From contig CAKMZR010000027.1 in NCBI GenBank assembly GCA_929200455.1, forward strand, positions 1-13,943: 13,943 bases of DNA. The letters run 5' to 3'. Positions within the stretch are counted from its first letter, which is position 1. Each line of letters begins with the position of its first letter. Below, piece by piece: positions 1-6,567 of the stretch. Source of the stretch: an uncultured Alphaproteobacteria bacterium (GTDB taxonomy: Bacteria; Pseudomonadota; Alphaproteobacteria; CAKMZR01). Position numbers and translations under genes: made by a program. The notes beneath the pieces were generated by a model. It had not been told where the DNA came from. It saw nothing but the letters and a program-made list of their open reading frames with translations, and made no database searches.

Positions 1-7
1 GGGGCGG

Positions 8-64
8 GGTGGGCATGAGAGATTGAGGTGGGCATGAGAGATTGAGGTGGGCATGAGAGATTGG
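8..64. repeat. Three tandem copies of a 19-bp direct repeat
   Basis: The unit GGTGGGCATGAGAGATTGA occurs at 8-26, 27-45 and 46-64; the last copy ends in G instead of A. The copies are otherwise identical and sit just upstream of ccmC. The unit length is not a multiple of three, so it is unlikely to be coding. There is no spacer between copies, so this is not a CRISPR array. The array may extend past the left edge, because the preceding bases (GGGGCGG) do not clearly end it. Function unknown; slippage during replication could account for it. Confidence 0.9.
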
Positions 65-117
65 TTAGGGGGTGAGAGAAGCGAACGAGAACGGAAGAAG
101 GAGAGAGGTCTTTAGAG

Positions 118-867
118 ATGTCGTGGTTTGTGAAGACATTTCCTGGTATTGCGCGCGGACTTTCGCGCCCGAGAGTTCTTTTGATGTGGACGCGTCGTGT
201 TTCGTTTTGGAGTGGATGGTTGAGCGTACCCTTTTTGGTTTTGGGGTTGGTTTGGGGATTATTTTTTTCGCCTGTGGACGGTCTTCAAGGTTACAGTGTA
301 AAGATTATGTACATTCATGTTCCGAGTGCGTATATGGCGACTTTGATTTATGGAGTGATGGGAGTGATGGGAGGAGGATATCTTTTGACGGGTTCTGTAT
401 TTTTTGATTTATTGGGTCGTTCGCTGGCCCCTGTGGGAGGAGTTTTTGCGTTGATATGTTTGGTGAGTGGTTCATTGTGGGGTAAGCCGACGTGGGGAGT
501 GTATTGGGTTTGGGATGCGCGTTTGACGTCGATGTTGTTATTATTTTTGTTGTATGGAGGTTATGTGGTGTTGGGTTATGCGTTGGGGGAGGGTCATCGT
601 GGAGGGTATAGTTTGGCGATTTTGGGATTGGTGGGAGCGTTGAATTTGCCTGTGATTAAGTTTTCTGTGGACTGGTGGCACACGCTTCATCAGCCTGCGA
701 GTCTTTTTCGGATGGGGGGTCCGACGATTCACGAAGATTTGTTGAGGCCGTTATTGACGATGATGTTGGCGATGAGTTTTTTTGGCGTGTGGCTGGTGAG
801 TTGTCGTCTTGAGGGTTATCTTTTGGGACGTATGAATCGTCTGGGAACGAAGGAGGAAGAGGTATGA
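118..867 (+). CDS. ccmC: CcmC, heme export/handling protein of cytochrome c maturation
   Basis: An inner-membrane protein that binds heme at the periplasmic face and loads it onto CcmE in system I cytochrome c maturation. At 249 residues it has the family's usual length and about six hydrophobic segments. The tryptophan-rich WWD heme-binding segment is present at residues 121-137 (WGKPTWGVYWVWDARLT). The candidate axial heme ligands are H67 (MYIHVPSAY) and H188/H191 (DWWHTLHQPAS). The ATG at 118 is chosen because it gives a family-like N-terminus and follows the purine-rich GGAGAGAGG. It overlaps ccmD by ATGA, indicating translational coupling. The upstream partners ccmA and ccmB are not in the window. 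Identification is from motif and gene order and is very secure. Confidence 0.96.
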   Translation: MSWFVKTFPGIARGLSRPRVLLMWTRRVSFWSGWLSVPFLVLGLVWGLFFSPVDGLQGYSVKIMYIHVPSAYMATLIYGVMGVMGGGYLLTGSVFFDLLGRSLAPVGGVFALICLVSGSLWGKPTWGVYWVWDARLTSMLLLFLLYGGYVVLGYALGEGHRGGYSLAILGLVGALNLPVIKFSVDWWHTLHQPASLFRMGGPTIHEDLLRPLLTMMLAMSFFGVWLVSCRLEGYLLGRMNRLGTKEEEV

Positions 868-1046
868 CGAGTTGGCTTGATAGTCTTTTTGTGTTGGGTT
901 CGTTGGGACTGGCACTTATGTTGATGGTGGTACTTTTGGTACAGCGTTTGTATACGCACCCGGCTCTTCAGAAGGAGGAGGAAGATGAGGAGGATGCGGA
1001 GGAGGAAGAGGATTCTGATCTGACGAGGAGGGATGAGGGTGTATGA
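864..1046 (+). CDS. ccmD: CcmD, small membrane protein of cytochrome c maturation
   Basis: A 60-residue protein with one membrane helix (about residues 7-28) followed by a charged cytoplasmic tail. In the family, CcmD helps release heme-loaded CcmE from the CcmABC complex. The assignment rests on size, the single helix and its position exactly between ccmC and ccmE, with 4-bp ATGA overlaps on both sides; sequence motifs in this family are weak. The odd part is the tail. After the usual helix and basic patch, residues 38-53 are almost entirely Glu and Asp, more acidic than CcmD tails I recall. This could be lineage drift in a G-rich coding strand, where GAG and GAT are favoured. Confidence 0.88.
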   Translation: MTSWLDSLFVLGSLGLALMLMVVLLVQRLYTHPALQKEEEDEEDAEEEEDSDLTRRDEGV

Positions 1047-1543
1047 GTGATTTGCGCGTGCATGAGAGTCGCGAGCATGTAGCATGGCGTTTGCGGAGCT
1101 ACCGTCGTCGTCGTATGGTGTCTGTGGTCTTTATGGTGATGGTATTTGGGGGATTGGTTTTGTTTGCGCTTTTGGCGTTGGACGATGCTCTTTTGTATTT
1201 TCGGGTTCCGTCGGATATTTATGACAATCCGCCTCCTGTGACGGAGAGGTTACGTCTTGGGGGTGTTGTGAAGGAGGGAAGTCTTTTTAGGGAGGAGGTT
1301 TTGAGGGGAGAGGGTCACTGGGAGTTTGTGGTGGGAGACGGCGTTTCGGAGATTAGGGTGAGGTTTGATGGCGTTTTTCCTGATTTGTTTCGCGAGGGAC
1401 AGGGGATGGTGGCGGAGGGGTACTATGAGGATGGTGAGTTTCGAGCGGATTTGATTATGGCGAAGCATGATGAGAATTATGTGCCACGGACTCTTTCTGG
1501 AGCGAGTCTTTTGGAAAAGAGTTATGATGAAGCTTCGAAGTGA
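1043..1543 (+). CDS. ccmE: CcmE, periplasmic heme chaperone
   Basis: CcmE covalently holds heme received from CcmC and passes it to the CcmF/H ligase. The protein has 166 residues: a basic cytoplasmic N-terminus (RSYRRRRM), one signal-anchor helix at about 26-46, then a beta-barrel periplasmic domain. The signature is at residues 140-147 (AKHDENYV), with H142 as the covalent heme ligand and Y146 as the axial ligand. The region VPSDI, about residues 55-59, also matches the family's conserved stretch after the helix. It overlaps ccmD by 4 bp, and its last 20 bp overlap cobS. The ccmF, ccmG and ccmH genes are absent downstream, so the maturation genes are split in this genome. Confidence 0.96.
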   Translation: MSDLRVHESREHVAWRLRSYRRRRMVSVVFMVMVFGGLVLFALLALDDALLYFRVPSDIYDNPPPVTERLRLGGVVKEGSLFREEVLRGEGHWEFVVGDGVSEIRVRFDGVFPDLFREGQGMVAEGYYEDGEFRADLIMAKHDENYVPRTLSGASLLEKSYDEASK

Positions 1544-2357
1544 GGCTCGAAGCGGGGATGGGGCGTCTGAGGTGGGACTTCCCTGTTCGTGGTCTTCTTT
1601 TTTGGGTGATGCGCGGACGGGTTTTTTATTTGGAGTGCGGATAGGTTTTGGTTTTGAGGGGGGAGAGAGACGATTATCCGGGAGTTTGTGGAATGCACCT
1701 TTTGTGGGATTTTTGGTGGGATTGTGGTCATTGTTTTTTGGTTTGTTGATTTTTTGGTTGACGTCATCTTTGTGGCTTGGGGGTTTGACGTTATTGGGTG
1801 TGATGGTGTTGACGACGGGAGGTTTTCATGAGGACGGTCTTGGGGATGTGTTTGATGGTTTTGGGGTGAAGGGTTGGGGAGGTGTGGAGGGTAGGGAGGC
1901 CTTGTGGCGACACCGTCAAGAGGTGATGAAGGATTCTCGTGTGGGTGCGTATGGTGTGATGGGACTGATATTGTTGATGTCGGGTCGATTTTTTGGTGTG
2001 GTGGAGTCAGGGTTGGAGGGCATGGTGATGGGTGTGTTGAGTGTGGTTCCGCTCTCGCGTGTTTCGATGGTGTTGCTGTTGAGGTTTGTGCCTTTGGCGA
2101 AGGCGGAAGGAGCGGCGGCGGACGCGGGTTTCCCGACGTGGGGGGTGGTTTTGGTTTCGTTGGTGTTGGGGTTGTTGCCGGGCTTGTGGTTTTGGGGTGA
2201 GGGTGTGTTGTTTTTGATGTGTGTATTTTTGGTGACGGTGTGTGTGTGGGGCTATATGATGAGATATTGTTTTGGGGGGATTACGGGAGACGGTTGTGGA
2301 GGGGGAGTTGTTGTGAGTGAATGTGCTTTGTGGTGGACGGTTGTGGGGATGGTGTGA
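1524..2357 (+). CDS. cobS: CobS, adenosylcobinamide-GDP ribazoletransferase (cobalamin 5'-phosphate synthase)
   Basis: A membrane enzyme that joins adenosylcobinamide-GDP to alpha-ribazole (phosphate), the last joining step of B12 nucleotide-loop assembly. With this start it has 277 residues and several membrane segments. Conserved motifs are HEDGLGDVFDG (102-112), the Asp-rich metal-binding site; KDSRVGAYG (136-144); and GGITGDGCGG (251-260). The reading frame stays open up to 1467 inside ccmE, but the tandem ATGs at 1524 and 1527, preceded by GGAAAAGAG, give a family-like N-terminus. Starting inside ccmE implies coupling to it. It is followed closely by cobC and cobU of the same pathway. 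The function is well supported; the exact start is less sure. Confidence 0.93.
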   Translation: MMKLRSEARSGDGASEVGLPCSWSSFLGDARTGFLFGVRIGFGFEGGERRLSGSLWNAPFVGFLVGLWSLFFGLLIFWLTSSLWLGGLTLLGVMVLTTGGFHEDGLGDVFDGFGVKGWGGVEGREALWRHRQEVMKDSRVGAYGVMGLILLMSGRFFGVVESGLEGMVMGVLSVVPLSRVSMVLLLRFVPLAKAEGAAADAGFPTWGVVLVSLVLGLLPGLWFWGEGVLFLMCVFLVTVCVWGYMMRYCFGGITGDGCGGGVVVSECALWWTVVGMV

Positions 2358-2389
2358 AGAAGAGATTTTTGTGAGGAAAGGAAGAAGAG

Positions 2390-3013
2390 ATGAGGTATTG
2401 GTGGATACGCCACGCACCGGTGGATCATGGAGGGCGTTTGTATGGTTGTAGTGATTGGCCTTGTTTGCCATTTGGTGAGGAGGATGTGTTGCATTTGCGA
2501 GAGGTTTTGCCGTTGGGTGAGGATGTTTCTGTGGTGACGAGTGGTCTTAGCCGTACGCATGAGACTTTGAAGATGGTGGATGAGGGAGCGTGGGCTCGGA
2601 GTGTGCAAGAGGTTCGGCTGAACGAGCAGAATTTGGGTGTTTTGGAGGGAGAAGATTTTGCGCGTTTGGTGGGAGGCGAGCATGGGGAGTGGTCGTGTTT
2701 GCTAGAGAATTTTTTGGATCATTGTCCTGAGGGTGGTGAGAGTTTTTCGCAGGTGGTGACTCGAGTGGGGGAGGCCTTGGAGGATTTGACGTTGAGGTTT
2801 GCGGGTGAGGATGATGTGGTGGTGGTGTGTCATGCGGGGGTGATAAGGGCGGCGATAGTGTATTGTTTGGCGTTGTCTGGTCATGCGGCGATGTCGTTTG
2901 AGTTGTCGCCGTTGTCTTTGACGGTATTGGAGCGGGTGAAGGGATTGTCCGGCAAGGGGGAGCGTTGGCGTTTGCTTTGTAGTAATTGGGGTGGCGGGAG
3001 GTTAAGTTTTTGA
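2390..3013 (+). CDS. cobC: CobC-like alpha-ribazole phosphatase, histidine phosphatase family
   Basis: A soluble phosphatase of the phosphoglycerate-mutase-like superfamily, 207 residues. The phosphohistidine motif is IRHAPV with R7 and H8; further active-site candidates are R55 (SGLSRTHET), E79 (LNEQNLGVLEG) and the second histidine H148 (VCHAGVIRAA). The family contains many phosphatases, so the specific call (removing phosphate from alpha-ribazole-5'-phosphate or adenosylcobalamin phosphate) leans on its place between cobS and cobU. The start follows a good purine-rich ribosome site (GAGGAAAGGAAG) at proper spacing. Only 32 bp separate it from cobS and it abuts cobU, so all three are likely co-transcribed. 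Confidence 0.88.
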   Translation: MRYWWIRHAPVDHGGRLYGCSDWPCLPFGEEDVLHLREVLPLGEDVSVVTSGLSRTHETLKMVDEGAWARSVQEVRLNEQNLGVLEGEDFARLVGGEHGEWSCLLENFLDHCPEGGESFSQVVTRVGEALEDLTLRFAGEDDVVVVCHAGVIRAAIVYCLALSGHAAMSFELSPLSLTVLERVKGLSGKGERWRLLCSNWGGGRLSF

Positions 3014-3015
3014 GT

Positions 3016-3576
3016 ATGGCGTGTGATGAAGGTTTGGATGTGGGGGGAGGGGTTTTGGTCTTGGGGGGTGTGAGGAGTGGGAAGACTTCGTATGGAATGG
3101 GACTTGGTCGCGGGAGTGGTCGCGAGTGTATTTATGTGGCGACGGCGGAAGTGTTTGATGATGAGATGAAGTTTCGGGTGGATGCTCATAGGGAGGAGCG
3201 TGGTGATTCTTGGCGACTTGTGGAGGAGTCATCGGATCTTGGGGGTGTGATAAGGAGGGAGTCTGGATTGGGCAAGGTTTTGTTGGTGGATTGTCTGACG
3301 GTGTGGTTGGGACAGGCGATGTATGAGGGAGGGGGGGGTCTTGGGAGTCAGAGTTTGATGGAGGATCGTGTGGGTTCTTTGCTGGATGCGGTGAGGGATT
3401 TGCGGGGAGAGGGAATAATTTTTGTGAGCAATGAGACGGGATTTGGGGTGATAGCGGCGGATAGGGATGTGCGTATGTTTGGAGATATGTTGGGATTGTT
3501 GCATCAGTCTTTGGCGCGAGAGTTGCGTTATGTGCGTATGGTGGTGGCGGGTTGTCCGTTGGCTTTGAAGGGCTGA
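3016..3576 (+). CDS. cobU: CobU/CobP, adenosylcobinamide kinase / adenosylcobinamide-phosphate guanylyltransferase
   Basis: A bifunctional enzyme that phosphorylates adenosylcobinamide and then transfers GMP, making the substrate of CobS. From ATG 3016 it has 186 residues, a normal size. The P-loop is GGVRSGKT (17-24). The family signature IYVATAEVFDDEMKFRVDAH runs at 39-58, with H58 matching the histidine that carries GMP. LVDCLTVWLGQ (90-100) is the Walker B region, and VSNETGFGV (137-145) is also conserved. A TTG at 3010, overlapping the cobC stop and 8 bp after GGGAGG, is an equally plausible start; the further upstream TTG at 2986 is less likely. cobT and cobD are not in the window. Confidence 0.94.
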   Translation: MACDEGLDVGGGVLVLGGVRSGKTSYGMGLGRGSGRECIYVATAEVFDDEMKFRVDAHREERGDSWRLVEESSDLGGVIRRESGLGKVLLVDCLTVWLGQAMYEGGGGLGSQSLMEDRVGSLLDAVRDLRGEGIIFVSNETGFGVIAADRDVRMFGDMLGLLHQSLARELRYVRMVVAGCPLALKG

Positions 3577-3590
3577 GGGTATTGATTTTT

Positions 3591-3632
3591 TTATGATTTG
3601 TGGCGGTGGGTTTATGATTTATGGTGGTGGGT
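3591..3632. repeat. Two tandem copies of a 21-bp direct repeat
   Basis: Copies at 3591-3611 and 3612-3632 begin TTATGATTT and end GGTGGGT; they differ at only two positions (G/A and C/T). They lie in the 163-bp gap between cobU and the lipoprotein gene. The unit is seven codons long, and the frame upstream of the lipoprotein would read it as MICGGGF-MIYGGGL. I regard this as non-coding because the lipoprotein signal peptide starts much later. The rest of the gap (3633-3739) shows no clear promoter or terminator. Confidence 0.85.
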
Positions 3633-3739
3633 TAAGGAATCGTGGTATTTTCCGTGTGGTGTGTTTTTTGCTTAATGGATTGGGCGTGGAAGATGTGTGT
3701 GTAGGTTTAGGGAACGGGAAGAGTAAAAGGAATATAGAG

Positions 3740-4348
3740 ATGATGGGCAGGCAAGCGTCGGTATTGAGAATTTTTGTGGTATTGATATTGGGGGTGATGA
3801 TGAGTGGTTGTGGTACGTTGTTGTCGTCGGACAGGCAGTATTTGGCGGTAGACACGGGAGAGATAGAGGGAGCGCGTTGTTCTGTGGTGGACGATCAGGC
3901 GCGTCAGTGGTTTGTGGAGCAAACGCCCGGTCGCATTATTATAGACAGGGGTGCGACGAGTTTTACGGTGGCTTGTTCTTATCCTGGTTATAGGACGGCG
4001 GTGCGGCAGGTTGACGGGAGTTATTCTGGTCTTTTGTTGTTGAATGCGTGGCCGTTTTTGTCGAGTTTGGCGGTGACGGGCAATAATATTTATACATTGC
4101 TTTTGCAAGGTGGATTGTCATTGGCGGGCGTTGGGGCGGACGTAGCGAATGGACGTCATATTACCTTGCCGCAGAAGGTGAGTGTTCCGATGATTCGTCC
4201 TTCTTCTGCGGTGGAGCAAGGCTTGCCGGGTCCCTTATCGCCTTCGACGGTTGCGCCTGCGGAGGAGGGACAGCGTTTGTTGGAACAGGAGCAGGATGTG
4301 CCTTTGTCGCCTTACGACGAGTTGATCTTGGACACGGGTAAGAACTAG
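3740..4348 (+). CDS. Lipoprotein with PEGA-like region, function unknown
   Basis: A 202-residue predicted lipoprotein from the ATG at 3740, preceded by AAAGGAA at suitable spacing. A signal peptide with hydrophobic core VLRIFVVLILGVMM ends at lipobox MSGC, making C24 the lipidated residue; the next residue is G, not D, which favours outer-membrane sorting. Residues about 46-90 resemble the PEGA-type surface fold: a Cys (C47), then TPGRIIIDRG (62-71), then a Cys in VACSYPGY (77-84). C47 and C79 could form a disulfide. The C-terminal third is rich in Pro, Glu and Gln. The frame is open back to 3593, but that start would bury the signal peptide. It is separated from both the cob and flagellar genes, so context says little. 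I cannot assign a function. Confidence 0.85.
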   Translation: MMGRQASVLRIFVVLILGVMMSGCGTLLSSDRQYLAVDTGEIEGARCSVVDDQARQWFVEQTPGRIIIDRGATSFTVACSYPGYRTAVRQVDGSYSGLLLLNAWPFLSSLAVTGNNIYTLLLQGGLSLAGVGADVANGRHITLPQKVSVPMIRPSSAVEQGLPGPLSPSTVAPAEEGQRLLEQEQDVPLSPYDELILDTGKN

Positions 4349-4654
4349 GCATTGTGGCATGAAGTTTTTTTGTTTTTTGCCGTCGATGGGGCGAGGGGTG
4401 AAAAGAGGGGTGACAATTGTGTGCGAAGCTGTATATAGTGTTATTTAGGAGTAGCGATGCAAGACTTTGAGAGTGTGGGTTGTAAAGAGGAAGGGGTGAT
4501 TGGGTAATGAGATTGCTTTGTTGCGAATTGTTTCGTATAGTTTTAGAGTTGAGATGCTTGATATTTTTGGGGGAGTTTAGGTCTTTGAGGATTTGTTTTG
4601 TTTATTGAGGTGTTGAGAGGGATGAGAGAGCTTGAGAGTAGAGGGAGAGGATAA
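4349..4654 (+). other. Gene-poor leader region before the flagellar operon
   Basis: This 306-bp stretch has no convincing gene and no obvious hairpin terminator for the lipoprotein gene. Near its start is a T-rich run (4365-4379). It contains a candidate sigma-70-type promoter around 4410-4437. Downstream of that are two short overlapping frames: 4457-4507 (16 codons, with AGGAG 6 bp before the ATG) and 4507-4608 (33 codons), sharing a TAATG stop/start. I see no GG-N10-GC element of the sigma-54 type and no riboswitch that I recognise. Confidence 0.6.
4410..4437 (+). promoter_or_regulatory. Candidate sigma-70-type promoter upstream of fliF
   Basis: GTGACA at 4410-4415 (five of six matches to TTGACA) lies 16 bp before TATATA at 4432-4437; a second -10 choice, TATAGT at 4434-4439, gives an 18-bp spacer. 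It would leave a leader of about 200 nt before the fliF start. A weaker pair, TTGCTT (4513-4518) and TATAGT (4536-4541), lies 17 bp apart further down. This is consensus matching only. Confidence 0.4.
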
Positions 4655-6325
4655 GTGGAGACGATAGTCAAGATTTTGCGTGATTTGGGCCCGGGTCGTG
4701 TGAGTGCGATAGGGGGTATTACGGTTATTGCTGTATTGTTTTTCTTATTTTTGACGGCACGCCTTTCGACACCCTTGATGTCGCCGTTGTACAGTGATCT
4801 TCAGGAAGCGGATTCTCAGGAGATTGTGGCGTATCTTTCGAGTCAGGGGATAGATCATCAGACGCGTAAGGGTGGTTCTGAGATTACGGTTCCGACATCG
4901 GTATTGGCGGAGTTGCGTATGCAGCTTTCTCAGTTGGGCCTTCCGCGAACGGCGACGATAGGGAATGAGTTGTTTGATCAAAGTGGGAGTTTTGATACGG
5001 CGTCGAGTTTTGAGCAGGAGGTGATGCGTGTGCGTGCTCTTGAGGGAGAGTTGGCGCGTACGATTGTGTCGTTAGAGAATGTGAAGAGTGCGCGTGTGCA
5101 TATTGTGTTGCCCCGTCGTGAGTTGTTTGATCGTGAGGAGCGTCAGTCTTCGGCTTCGGTTGTGTTGAACATGAGGGGGAGTCATCGTTTGGACAGGGAG
5201 CAGATTCAGTCGATACAGCATTTGATCTCGACGGCGGTTCCTGGTTTGAAGGCTGGGAATATTTCGATGATTGACAGTCGGGGCAATTTGCTTGTGGGGG
5301 GAGCGGGAGAAGATGGTCTTGACGGTGGTGGCAATTCGCAGGAGGAGAAGCGTACGGCGTACGAGGGTCGGATGGCAAGACAGATTGAGACTTTGTTGGA
5401 GAATGCGGTGGGTTATGGCAGGGCGCGGGTTCAGGTGACGGCGGATATGGATTTCAGCAAGACGGTGATTCAGGAGGAAGAGTACAATCCTGAGGGTCAG
5501 GTTTTGCGTTCTACGGAGCTTGTGGAGGAACAGGATTTGTCGCGACAGGGAGGACCTGAGGCGGTGAGTGTGCGGGGGAATTTGCCGGAGGGAGGTTTTG
5601 GTGAGGAGGGATCGAGTCTTCAGGAGAATCGTGTGCGTACCGAGGAGCGGGCGAATTATGAGATATCGCGTACGACGCGGAATCGTGTGATCGCGCCCGG
5701 TGAGGTGAGGCATTTGTCTGTGGCGGCTCTTGTGGATGGTCATTACCGTTTGTCAGATGATGGTGTGGAGGTGTATCAGGCACGGGGTGAGGAAGAGATG
5801 GCTCAATTAGAGGAGTTGATTAAGAGTGCGATAGGTTTTAGTCCACGTCGTTCGGATACGGTGAGTGTGGTGAACATGCAGTTTGCGCCGTTGCCGGCGG
5901 ATGATGTTGTGGAGCTTCAGACATTGTTTGGTTTTACGACGGCACAACTTTCTCGATTGATAGAGGTGATGTTGTTGACGTTGTTTGGTGTCCTTGTGAT
6001 TCTCTTATTGCTTCGTCCTTTGATCGTGAGGATATTTGAGTCGACGCCTCAAGCGTTGGCGTTGGCGGGTTCGGATGATGAGGGTGGTGTTCATCAGATA
6101 GGTTTCCGAGGGGGTCGTTCTGGAGAGCGTCGTATGGTGATGAAGGACGGTCAGTTGACGGAGATTGCGGGCGACGACGGAGATTTGGAGTCGATGATAG
6201 ACATAGCGAATGTGCAAGGTCAGGTTCGAGCTGGAAATTTGAAGAAGATTGGCGAGATGATTCAGGGGGATCCGGAGGCGGCGGTTTCTGTGATACGGAA
6301 TTGGCTGTATGTGGACGCGTCTTAG
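4655..6325 (+). CDS. fliF: FliF, flagellar MS-ring protein
   Basis: FliF forms the inner-membrane MS ring that anchors rotor and export apparatus. The 556 residues match the family length. The N-terminal stretch ILRDLGPGRVSAIGGITV (7-24) is typical of alphaproteobacterial FliF. The first membrane helix is at about 18-36. The ring-building motifs follow, such as GNELFDQSGSFDTASSFEQE (103-122). The second helix is at about 435-458. The cytoplasmic tail ends with the FliG-binding helices, IGEMIQGDPEAAVSVIRNWL (532-551). The start is GTG at 4655, preceded by GGGAGAGG four bases upstream; no nearby ATG fits. It heads the flagellar operon. It is intact, including the tail, which matters for the small ORF that follows. 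Confidence 0.96.
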   Translation: METIVKILRDLGPGRVSAIGGITVIAVLFFLFLTARLSTPLMSPLYSDLQEADSQEIVAYLSSQGIDHQTRKGGSEITVPTSVLAELRMQLSQLGLPRTATIGNELFDQSGSFDTASSFEQEVMRVRALEGELARTIVSLENVKSARVHIVLPRRELFDREERQSSASVVLNMRGSHRLDREQIQSIQHLISTAVPGLKAGNISMIDSRGNLLVGGAGEDGLDGGGNSQEEKRTAYEGRMARQIETLLENAVGYGRARVQVTADMDFSKTVIQEEEYNPEGQVLRSTELVEEQDLSRQGGPEAVSVRGNLPEGGFGEEGSSLQENRVRTEERANYEISRTTRNRVIAPGEVRHLSVAALVDGHYRLSDDGVEVYQARGEEEMAQLEELIKSAIGFSPRRSDTVSVVNMQFAPLPADDVVELQTLFGFTTAQLSRLIEVMLLTLFGVLVILLLLRPLIVRIFESTPQALALAGSDDEGGVHQIGFRGGRSGERRMVMKDGQLTEIAGDDGDLESMIDIANVQGQVRAGNLKKIGEMIQGDPEAAVSVIRNWLYVDAS

Positions 6326-6363
6326 GGGGATGATTTTGTTGAGGAGAGAGGAAGTATAGAGAG

Positions 6364-6567
6364 ATGGTAGGTCGTTCCCGAGAGAAGTCGGATAAGGAGG
6401 GTGATGGAGATTCGGGAGATTCGGGACGTAGTATGAGTGTATTGTATGATGATTGGGATGTTCCTGATTTGGAGGCTAAGAGGAAGCGAGAATCTGTGGC
6501 TGAGTTGATAAGGAGTTCTCCTGATCGTGCGTTGGCGGTGGTGAGACGTTGGATGAATTCGGAGTGA
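6364..6567 (+). CDS. Small protein resembling the FliG-binding tail of FliF
   Basis: A 67-residue ORF between fliF and fliG, in a different frame from fliF. It has a strong ribosome site (GAGGAGAGAGGAAG, 6341-6354) 9 bp before its ATG, and codon use like its neighbours. The first 30 residues are polar and Gly/Asp/Ser rich, probably disordered. The C-terminus, residues 45-64 (VAELIRSSPDRALAVVRRWM), aligns without gaps to FliF 532-551: identical at E, I, P, A, V, R and W, with conservative changes at most other positions. The FliF tail binds the N-terminal domain of FliG, so this protein may bind FliG too. It has no membrane segment and no ring domain. It is not a frameshifted end of FliF, since FliF has its own complete tail. 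Coding status is fairly sure; function is inference. Confidence 0.75.
   Translation: MVGRSREKSDKEGDGDSGDSGRSMSVLYDDWDVPDLEAKRKRESVAELIRSSPDRALAVVRRWMNSE

Noticed and set aside
8..64. CRISPR array
   Set aside because: The repeat copies are directly adjacent with no spacers and there are no cas genes.
72..407. Plus-strand open frame overlapping the start of ccmC
   Set aside because: It is out of frame with ccmC, which has clear family motifs; the product is Cys/Gly/Ser-rich without domains.
3593..3739. N-terminal extension of the lipoprotein frame, including the repeat-encoded MICGGGF-MIYGGGL
   Set aside because: It would place the signal peptide about 50 residues inside the protein; ATG 3740 has a ribosome site and gives a normal lipoprotein signal.
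4355..4369. Possible sigma-54 promoter (TGGCAT followed by T-rich DNA) before fliF
   Set aside because: Ten bases after the GG there is TT where GC is needed, so the -12 element is missing.
4349..4400. Rho-independent terminator after the lipoprotein gene
   Set aside because: A T-rich run exists, but I find no stable G-C stem before it; the GGCA and TGCC segments are too far apart.
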